Shown in pieces: positions 9,988 through 16,661 of a stretch of 16,661 nucleotides of DNA. The stretch's first letter is position 1, and each line of letters opens with the position of its first letter. Made by a program: the position numbers and the translations under genes. Location: the NCBI GenBank assembly GCA_027946555.1, contig JAPEVC010000409.1:1-16661 (forward strand). Direction: 5' to 3'. The DNA is from Gnomoniopsis sp. IMI 355080. Taxonomy: Eukaryota > Ascomycota > Sordariomycetes > Diaporthales > Gnomoniaceae. The notes beneath the pieces were generated by a model, which saw nothing but the letters and a program-made list of their open reading frames with translations, ran no database searches and was not told where the DNA came from.

Positions 9988-10791
9988 TCAATCGTCCTCA
10001 CTGTCCATCTCTCTGATGGGAGGCCTCGGGTTCACCGCTAACGTACCCGCCCATCTGACCACCTCTCCTTGGCGACCCTCCCTCGTGTCACAGCTTTCAA
10101 AGACGCCCTCGGCCGCCGCAGGCGCTTGGTCGAGGACTTTGGCGAAGAAACCGCGGGCTCGGTCATTGCGCTCCTCCCACTGATACACGAGACACTCGGG
10201 CATCTCACTGCCAGCATCCACGCCTGGCGTCAGTGCGGGAATCAGTTGCAGACGCCTCCACTCCCTCGGAAGATCCCACCACGAGTTGATGATAGCATGG
10301 AACATTTCCGTGCCGTAACCTTGCCTCCAGTATTGAGGCTTGATGAGAAACTCCGCTTCTGGCCACCCAGAATTCGAACTCGACATGAGAACACAATCGG
10401 GTAAACCGCCCTCCCCGATCATTTCTCCGGTGGACAGGAGAAAGGCTCCGAAATACCAGTGGTTGTCTTCATTTTGTGCTAGTGCGTCGATGTACTGTGC
10501 AGTCTCCTCCTTGCTCCGATCCGATCGGCCCCGCGTCTTTGAGTGTTCCTGTGTCTCTGTAATTTGGCGCAGCTCATGGAATGTGTCTAGATCCTCTTTA
10601 ACTATAGGTCGTATAACAAGCCGCTCAGTCGTCAAATGCGGTCGCTCTGACTGCGCTGGCAGTGGTCTCTCTGGCAGCGAGGATGTGTAGCTGAACCATG
10701 GGGTGAGGCCAAGTTCCTGGAAGTCCTTGAGGTCCAAACGTATTTCGAGTTTCTTCATTTCGGTGCTGATGTCTGACATGGAATCACCCAT
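9988..10791 (-). CDS. GNAT-family N-acetyltransferase (RimJ/RimL-like, Acetyltransf_3)
   Basis: A single exon encodes a 267-aa protein predicted to move an acetyl group from acetyl-CoA to an amine; the substrate cannot be read from sequence. Residues 53-62 (LTTERLVIRP) are the usual first strand of RimJ/RimL-type acetyltransferases. The acetyl-CoA motif A region is at about 146-165, with WRQGYGTE (155-162) in place of the common WGQGYATE; FFAK at 215-218 lies in the usual motif B position. There is no signal peptide or membrane segment, so it is probably cytosolic. The start at 10791 is the first in-frame ATG and has a good ATAATGG context; the frame stays open about 150 nt further upstream, but without an ATG. 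Fungal genomes carry many such proteins, acting on small-molecule amines, drugs or protein N-termini, so I give no symbol. Confidence 0.88.
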   Translation of the reverse strand: MGDSMSDISTEMKKLEIRLDLKDFQELGLTPWFSYTSSLPERPLPAQSERPHLTTERLVIRPIVKEDLDTFHELRQITETQEHSKTRGRSDRSKEETAQYIDALAQNEDNHWYFGAFLLSTGEMIGEGGLPDCVLMSSSNSGWPEAEFLIKPQYWRQGYGTEMFHAIINSWWDLPREWRRLQLIPALTPGVDAGSEMPECLVYQWEERNDRARGFFAKVLDQAPAAAEGVFESCDTREGRQGEVVRWAGTLAVNPRPPIREMDSEDD

Positions 10792-12556
10792 TATCGGGGA
10801 GAAAAGCGTATAAGGTCGAGAATGCGACGAGTTTGGTGGCACCAGCCCTGGGATTGGATCGTACGAGTACCGGGTTAGTAAATAATTGATTTGACAATAT
10901 GAGGCGGGCGAGCGCGGATGAAATATTGAAATTACGACTGTCACATATTTGGGCTTGACTCGCTTTACTACTCAGCAAGACAAGGGGGGGTCCCATAACC
11001 CTGCGAAGACCTTCAGTGTACTGTGGAGCACAGTGGCCATGGAGAGCGTGATCTCCAAGTGACGCGAGTCTTTCATGTCATATTGAGACGGAAACCGACT
11101 TGGGTCTGGGAGGGACCATGCTTCACCTTTCTGCTGCTGGCAGGCCAAGTAGGCTTGGCCATGGGGCTGGCCATGGGTTGATGTCGACAGGAAACCCCTG
11201 AGAATCAGTGCAAAGGACATGTGCTTCCGGGTCTTTCCCCGATCTCCCGTTGCACCCAGACCCACTACAGTATTTTGACGTTTGATGGTGCCTTACTGAG
11301 ACAGAACCTAGCCTTGAGATGGGGCTTATTCAACTACCGACCGACATGTCAACTTTTGGAGGTGAATCGTGGATCGAGATAGTACGGATTTACCTACCTT
11401 ATTGGCTCTGGACGCACTGAAAGGTGACGTGGTAATTTGCGCATCATATTACGCTGCCCCGTGCTCGTCCTCAAGTCAGGGTTCTAGTTCGTTGGGTTCC
11501 AAGGCACTCGGCCCCTATCGAGGCCGGCCGCAGCTCGGGCGAGATACTACTTAAGTACTCTGCTGAAGCCCACTTTTTCAGGACCACGGCTTGTCTTTCT
11601 ATAAGTACATCTTCGAGCCTAGATCTTGTGCCCATAGTCCTGTCCCATATCGAGTCGTTGTCGATCTGATATCTACTCACCTTTGTACTGGACGATGCTT
11701 ATAGATAGAGTATGGAAGAAGGCTATTTCTTCCGTCGGGATTTAAAGTTTAGATAACCCATGCGGGAAGTGGATCATCATCAATCAATATCAAGGCTGGG
11801 TTGAAGAAACATTCACAAATGGCAGTCACGTATTTCGCCAATTGCATGGCAATTGTGGATCTCAATGTGTCACGTGTGGATACTGACACTCATTACCAAG
11901 AATATCTTAGGTATGTACCTAGGTAACGCGCTGCGGGATTCCTGAGCATCCGTGGCATGCGCATATAGGGTATTGTGGGTGTTGGCGCGCGCACTAGCAT
12001 TCGACAACAAGCCCGCGAGTCCCTTTTGAGGTTACATTAGCAAAATCCTTTCAAAAGCGTACTAAGATTGTCGGTTACATTCGCTTGCGCAGTCATTCAG
12101 TTCACCCTAGCTTTGCCCATTGTACTAAGTACGCAGTATGTATGTACGTATCGTATTAGTTCGACTACATTCAGCTAAGCGCTCCCCTGTCAAACCAAAT
12201 CTCCTGCAGCCATCATTGGCCTATCGTCGCAGTGGACGGGGTAAGCAGGGATATAAGCACACTCTTAATGGCCAGCTTCTGCTGCAAAGTGGGCTTGGTT
12301 CGTAAATGAAAGTACCTGACAAGCGACTAGCCACGTGGTTACGCTTCTACGACACACACACACACACACAAGTATCGTACAGTACTTGATACTACATAGT
12401 ATGTAACTTCTCATTTTCAGCCTTCTTACTCGTGTACTCGCTTGCCACAGCGGAGTGACTTTCCGTAGTTAGCGAATTGCTTAGTGTGGGGGCACCTGTT
12501 TTGACTCTGAGCGGCAATCTCCTGAAGAAAAAAAAAGGAAGAAAAAAGAAAGCTTG
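10792..12556. other. Intergenic region without supported genes
   Basis: The first few hundred bases should be the promoter of the minus-strand acetyltransferase gene. Beyond that I see no gene. Features include a doubled GGCCATGG word at about 11157-11176, a perfect TACCTAGGTA palindrome at 11916-11925, GTATGTACGTA-type words near 12137-12150, an AC microsatellite at 12352-12371 and a purine tract at about 12526-12552. Confidence 0.6.
12352..12371. repeat. (AC)n microsatellite
   Basis: About nine and a half uninterrupted AC units occur here, a simple repeat likely to vary in length between strains. Confidence 0.9.
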
Positions 12557-12628
12557 CTATGCGCTGCTCAATTCAGATTTCAGGGTCTGGGGCTGTAACA
12601 AATGGACAATGCATTGTAACAAGTTGCA

Positions 12629-12790
12629 ACCAATAAAACTTGGTTCACTATCGTGACCGTCTTTCACCTTGACCTTCAGTCTTGAGTCCTTATAAATTCT
12701 GAAATTACTAATGTGGACTGTCTCTTGTTCAACACATTTGTATCTCATTTTCGCAATGATGAGGCTTGCTGCAGTTAAAAGTGCTTCACC
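12629..12790 (-). pseudogene. Scrap of a Ty1/copia-type retrotransposon polyprotein
   Basis: On the minus strand a frame contains GEALLTAASLI followed about 23 residues later by ISNFRIYKDSRLKVKVKD and then SFIG. In copia-type polyproteins the end of the integrase region typically reads like W-G-E-A-x-x-T-A-A-Y-L-I-N-R, followed by H-L-R-x-Y-G-C-R-A-Y and F-I-G-Y. The order and spacing fit, but the element is broken: the upstream frame is lost at a run of ten T on the minus strand (about 12794-12803), the NR after LI is changed, the stretch between the two motifs is shortened, and the frame after FIG diverges. No long terminal repeats were seen. The surrounding 300 bp are AT-rich, which would suit mild RIP or drift. 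The assignment rests on motif memory only. Confidence 0.4.
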
Positions 12791-12829
12791 ATAAAAAAAA
12801 AAGTAGCCAACCATAGTCTCTATCTACTT

Positions 12830-13302
12830 CGTATCATTCCTTGCCCTTCCTACATCCTCTTTTTCAGCAGCCGCTATCAGCTTGTACAGCTGGTTTCTTA
12901 GCCGAAACCCATTTCAGAGGAACGTGGGAAAAGCTCTGCGCCAACTCGGATGGTAATTATTTATCCATCCGTTGCGGTGTACTTGGAGTCCCGAAACGAC
13001 CGTCGACGAGCATCTCCTCTTCAATGGGTCCTTCGGGGTCTACTTTCCTAACTAATTGCCGTCTTGACAGTCCGATAGTGAACCTTATACAGCTCCTTGC
13101 CTTCAACGGGTCCTTTTTCCTCACATAGGGGAAGCTGTACTCCAGTTAAAGATGCCGATCATATCCACGAAGCACACCGCAGAATGCCACGTGAGTTGAC
13201 ATTCGACTTACATGTGAACTCGCATCCGGACCGGACGTAGTCCCCGATTTAAACGGACAGCCGAGCTTTGCGTAGACTAACACTGCACAAATGAGCCCCC
13301 AC
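12830..13302. other. Region between two relics, no supported gene
   Basis: No intact gene is seen. On the minus strand short open pieces (for example one containing KVDPEGPIEEEM) lie between stops. A 15-bp word, CTTCAAYGGGTCCTT, occurs at 13019-13033 and 13101-13115. It may be part of the same decayed locus as the flanking relics. Confidence 0.4.
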
Positions 13303-14220
13303 TTAGACGTATGATATCTCGATCCTGGAGTTTTGGAGTTCTAGAAGGTCCGGGATGCCAAGCATGCTGCATCCGTAGCATTTTATTTTGAGAGCTGTCC
13401 GATTTGATGGGCTTGGCAGTAGTTCGCGTCAACTATTTCGTACAATGTCACCGCTCAACTGCAGTTCGAGCAATTCGGCTTCTGCACTTTTGCCGACGTT
13501 ACTTCTGCAGCGGGCCTTTACCAACTCTTATGTACGTTGGTCGTTAGCGGTAGGGAGAGATCATGTGAATCCACGCAGTCGGTACCATGGAAGCTCGTTG
13601 ATTCGATGGATATACCTTGTAGGAGAGAGAAAGACCCCGTTTTGCCAAGTATGACTCGCTATGTATCCTGATTTGTGGCCAATATCCAGTTCTTTCTCGG
13701 GGCGGCGTACGCCGTTGGTAGCCCACTTGCACTCACCAACAAGATGGAGTAGCGTAGCTCTCGTGATTCCGACTAAGGAACCAACATCACAACTTCTGCA
13801 TTCAAGTGGCCGAATTGGTCCATCTATAATCCTCCACTATGGATCCACCTGCCCACACGCGCGTCTCACCGTTTGCGCTTGCATTGTAGATCCTGGAGCT
13901 GGCCCAAGCTATCTTGCATCATGACACCATCCATTTTCTTTACTGGCTGGGATAGGCATGCCTATGTGTGCCAAGGGGAGACCAAAGTCGAACACGGCTG
14001 GTTCCAGATTTAGAAGAGAATCAATCCACTCACGTGGAACCCTACCTGAAAGAATGATTGCATGTATTTTACGGATCGTGATCCTCGGTCTCCCGGTGGA
14101 GAGTAACGGCCGTGAAGCCAGGTTCGTTTTTCCTGAACTTTATATCTTCCCACGTTCCCTGTCACTCGCGTGGCTATCTGAGGTTTCGCAATAGACCCCT
14201 GACACAGGCACAGAAGTAAC
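13303..14220 (-). pseudogene. Probable decayed protein-coding gene, family not recognised
   Basis: One minus-strand frame stays mostly open for about 306 codons, broken by only a few stops (14140-14142, 13909-13911, 13837-13839, 13561-13563, one near 13531, one near 13423, and the last at 13303-13305). The longest open pieces are 76 codons (14139-13912) and 91 codons (13836-13564). Their composition looks like real protein, with Trp, His, Tyr and Cys pairs and few low-complexity runs (motifs PREWIDSLL, CRSCDVGS, GECKWATNG, KCYGCSMLG). Random sequence would carry roughly twice as many stops. Two of the stops (13837-13839 and 13909-13911) could lie in an intron, so a spliced gene is not fully excluded. 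No start codon is obvious, and its 5' end runs into the terpene synthase promoter, which fits a relic. Confidence 0.3.
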
Positions 14221-14241
14221 TTAACTCGCATACTACACAAC
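14100..14241 (+). promoter_or_regulatory. Core promoter and leader of the terpene synthase gene
   Basis: A TTTATATC element at about 14139-14146 lies roughly 100 bp before the start codon and is the best TATA candidate. The leader just before the ATG is A/C-rich (CATACTACACAACATG), typical of fungal genes. No regulator site is identified. Confidence 0.4.
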
Positions 14242-15643
14242 ATGACTCCATTGATTCAACTGCCAGACTTCCAGAGCGAGTGGAAATGGCCACGTCAGTT
14301 GAACCCTCATACTGCCGAAATCCGCCAAGAGTCTTCGGACTGGGCAGCCAGTTTTGGAGCCTTCAGTCCTCGAGCTCAAAAGTCCTTTGACAAGTGCAAT
14401 TTTAGTGAGCAAAAGTCCAAGCTTGGAAATGCATTTTTCTTATCTCCAAAAAGGTTACTGACTGCAAAACACAGATCTCTTGACGGGACTACTCTACCCA
14501 TGGCTGAACCGAGGTGAGATACCACAATACATATCTTGAGCCCTTTTTGGAATCCCTGCACACAACCTAGCCAGCAGAGAAACTGACGAAAATAGAACAA
14601 CTCCGGTGTGCAAACGATCTTATGAATCTCTTTTTCATCTTTGATGAGCACTCGGACAAGTCGTCGCCAAGCGAGGTGAAAGACCAGGTAGCCGCGATCA
14701 TGGACGCATTGCACAATCCAGACAAGCCCAGGCCGAAAGGAGAATGGGTTGTTGGTGAAGTTGCACGACAGTAAGAGCATTTGCCTCCCAGAAAATTAAA
14801 AAAATTGGAAAAAGTATCATAGGACTGACTTTCGACCAAGGTTCTGGGTGCGATCATGTCAGGTCTCACGATCACAAACATTCAGGAGGCGATTTATTCA
14901 AAATATGTCCGATTACCTGGATGGAACGGCTGAACAGGCCGCAGATCGCGACAAATCACATATTCGCGATCTGGATAGCTATTTTGAACTCCGTAGGAAG
15001 ACTATAGGTGTATTATCCTCCTTCAACATGCTGGAGATGGACACGGAGATTCCCGACAAAGTCCTGGAACACCCCATCATTGTAGAGTTATTATCCTTGG
15101 CTGTCGATCTGACGATTATTGCCAACGTGAGTCAATCCTTTTTTACCAAGTCTGGTCTGAGTCGTACACGACTAACACAAAGCGTTCAAGGACGTCCTAT
15201 CATACGACAAAGAGCAGGCATCAGGAGACGACGAGCACAATACCATAACGATCGTCATGGTAGCAGAAGGCCTAGACGTCCAAGGCGCCGTCGACTGGGC
15301 TGGCAACCTGCACGCAGAGATGACAAAACGTTTCAACAAGCTGTTTGGCGAGATTCCGTCATGGGGCGAACCCATCGACCGAGATGTGAAATTTTTCATA
15401 AACGGGATGGCGCACTGGACAGGGGCCAATGTGCAGTGGAGTTTCGAAAGTGGAAGGTATTTTGGTAAGCGAGGGCTTGAGGTGATGGCGACGCGGTCTA
15501 TCCGTCTGTCGCCCAAGTTGAGAGGGGTCAATGAAGTTGGGCCGGTGATTATTGGAGGTAATGGTGACTCCGTCTTGAGGCGGATGGTCAAGAGAATGGG
15601 TGCATGGGCGCGTGCAAAGGTCCCGATATGTCGCACTGATTAA
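14242..15643 (+). CDS. Class I sesquiterpene synthase, Agaricomycete-like (five exons)
   Basis: This is predicted to ionise farnesyl diphosphate with three Mg2+ and cyclise it to a sesquiterpene; the product cannot be read from sequence. Exons are 14242-14404, 14475-14513, 14596-14770, 14841-15126 and 15191-15643. The introns are 70, 82, 70 and 64 nt, each with a GTGAGN or GTAAGA donor and a CTGAC or CTAAC branch point. The protein is 371 aa and cytosolic, with no signal peptide. The N-terminus has LPDFxxxWKWPRQLNP (7-22) and FSPRAQKSFDKCNF (41-54), hallmarks of mushroom-type cyclases. The first metal motif is DEHSD (84-88, after NDLMNLFFIF), the NSE motif is NDVLSYDKE (221-229), the likely pyrophosphate-sensing Arg is 177 or 178, and the C-terminal pair is RY (310-311) in WSFESGRYFG. 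All key residues are present. About 41 residues follow the usual end at SPK (328-330). No tailoring enzyme is adjacent. Confidence 0.93.
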
Positions 15644-16461
15644 GACACCAGAGGGCTCCGAATATGGTGAAGAGGTACATGCAAGGGTTGGCAGATAGGT
15701 AGGCATTATAGAGACACAACAGCCTTATAGAGATTATTTATGCAGTTACGACTTGACGAAATATAGGAAGCATTTTCTACTTCTACACCCTTTCCCTACT
15801 GAAGAACGAACGTTGTAATGGAATAAGAATGAGGCTCAACCGCGTCTGCGCGCGGACCGCTCGAATCTCGATCGTTCCCGCCCTAGCGCCCTACCCGCCC
15901 AAGCCCTTCCCCAAGGGTTCTTCTGTTCGTCTGGGTCCCGGTTAAGCGGCTACTAACGGCATTCCTCGGCACAGGATCCTGTCCCGATTCGGTACTGCCG
16001 TGTACGAAATGATGACCAGGACTGTCACCCATCGTCGCCTCACCCACCCTCCCAAAACTATCTTGCCTCTCTTTCCCCCTTGAGAAACCTCTTTCACGTC
16101 AGTCAAGCCCAACTCTCCCAATTGGGCTCAATTGACCTCCCCCTCTTTGTTTTCCTCCATCCCCAACCACGCCGTCGCCCACTCGAGGAGCTGCCGACAG
16201 AGCACGCCATCCCCGCGTCATCTCAGCCGTTCATAACGAAGCCCCGCCCGCTCTTCAAGCTCGTTCGTGGTGGCCGGCGCGGGCCAAATCACCCACGTGC
16301 GAAGCAAAGGACTTGTTGGTTACACAAGGGCCGAGACGGACAGAACCTCTACATATTGTTTTGGGAACCGTCCTTTGATGACCGCCCTTGGGGTTTCCCA
16401 GTCCCTATTCAATTTCGCGCACTCAAACCATCACCAATTTCGCGCTAAATCAACCTCCATC
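15644..16461. other. Intergenic: terpene synthase 3' end and promoter/leader of the next gene
   Basis: The first part should hold the terpene synthase 3' UTR; AT-rich sequence lies around 15700-15770. From about 15840 the DNA becomes C-rich with CT-rich tracts (about 16020-16080), consistent with the promoter of the gene at 16462. A CACGTG E-box lies at about 16293-16298. An ATG at 16378-16380 is in frame with the next gene and no stop intervenes (see findings). No separate gene is supported; a plus-strand open frame across 16080-16448 is probably chance in C-rich DNA. Confidence 0.55.
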
Positions 16462-16661
16462 ATGGCCGCCTCCTCCTCCTTCTCCTCCTCCCTCCCGGCG
16501 CAACACCCCCATCTGGCCCTACACCTCACCGATCGCGCCCTCACGCCTATAATCTCGACGTCTCTCCCGCCCTCCTCCTCCTCGTCGAACAAATCACCCG
16601 CCGCCGCCGCCGTCGCCGCCTCCTCCTCCTCCTCCCGCGCAACATTCACCACGTCCCCACC
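16462..16661 (+). CDS. 5' end of an unidentified gene, cut by the window edge
   Basis: An ATG in a strong context (ATCATGGCC) opens a frame that runs to the end of the window, 66 complete codons. The codons are strongly C-ending, unlike the flanking DNA, which supports real coding. The visible protein starts with a Ser-rich segment, then a short less biased part (QHPHLALHLTDRALTPIIS, residues 14-32), then Ser, Ala and Pro runs, so only the middle looks like folded sequence. The family is not recognisable from this fragment. The frame also extends upstream to an in-frame ATG at 16378, which would add 28 residues. Confidence 0.65.
   Translation, partial: MAASSSFSSSLPAQHPHLALHLTDRALTPIISTSLPPSSSSSNKSPAAAAVAASSSSSRATFTTSP

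Noticed and set aside
10792..10944. N-terminal extension of about 51 residues on the acetyltransferase
   Set aside because: The frame is open but its apparent start is GTG; the first in-frame ATG is at 10791 in a good context, and the extension does not resemble the family.
15465..15470. GTAAGC as a fifth intron donor in the terpene synthase
   Set aside because: Reading through it yields the family-typical sequence after RYFG, so it is more likely exonic; kept only as a cryptic site.
15840..15960. GC-rich, partly self-complementary stretch considered as a tRNA or structured RNA
   Set aside because: No tRNA T-loop or D-loop consensus and no cloverleaf could be drawn; better explained as promoter DNA.
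16080..16448. Plus-strand open frame of 122 codons before the last gene
   Set aside because: It lies in C-rich leader or promoter DNA, is rich in Pro, Arg and His, and is in a different frame from the well-supported start at 16462.

Overview
The window looks like nuclear DNA of a filamentous ascomycete, most likely a Sordariomycete and possibly Hypocreales. Four things suggest this. Genes are widely spaced. Introns are short (64-82 nt in the terpene synthase, 74 nt in the secreted-protein gene), with GTRAGN-type donors and CTRAC-type branch points. A RasB/Ras-2-type GTPase carries the filamentous-fungal internal insert. AGGTACCT/ACCTAGGT words are scattered through intergenic DNA, as I recall from such genomes. 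No rRNA, tRNA or CRISPR array was recognised.

Layout: 1-1358 is 3' flank without a convincing gene. 1359-2261 (-) is a two-exon Ras GTPase gene, preceded by about 900 nt of pyrimidine-rich DNA with no ATG on the coding strand. 3173-8500 is gene-poor, with low-complexity patches and only weak coding candidates (about 5.1-5.4 kb minus, 6.6-6.9 kb plus). 8672-9183 (+) is a two-exon gene for a 145-aa secreted four-cysteine protein; a perfect hairpin-forming inverted repeat lies in its promoter. 9988-10791 (-) is a single-exon GNAT acetyltransferase of the RimJ/RimL type. 10792-14241 has no intact gene but holds a copia-like retrotransposon scrap and a longer minus-strand quasi-open frame that looks like a decayed gene. 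14242-15643 (+) is a five-exon class I sesquiterpene synthase with intact DEHSD and NDxxSxxxE metal-binding motifs; its N-terminal and C-terminal signatures resemble mushroom-type (Agaricomycete) sesquiterpene cyclases. 16462 to the end (+) is the 5' end of an unidentified gene.

The genes do not form an operon or an obvious pathway. The terpene synthase has no P450, transporter or regulator beside it within the window, so it is either an orphan cyclase or the edge of a cluster outside the window. The secreted protein, the lone terpene synthase, the transposon scrap and the decayed coding stretch together resemble a fast-evolving accessory interval between two conserved housekeeping-type neighbours. 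The most interesting points are the orphan mushroom-like terpene synthase, the ATG-free ras leader, the decayed gene abutting the terpene synthase promoter, and the promoter hairpin of the secreted-protein gene.
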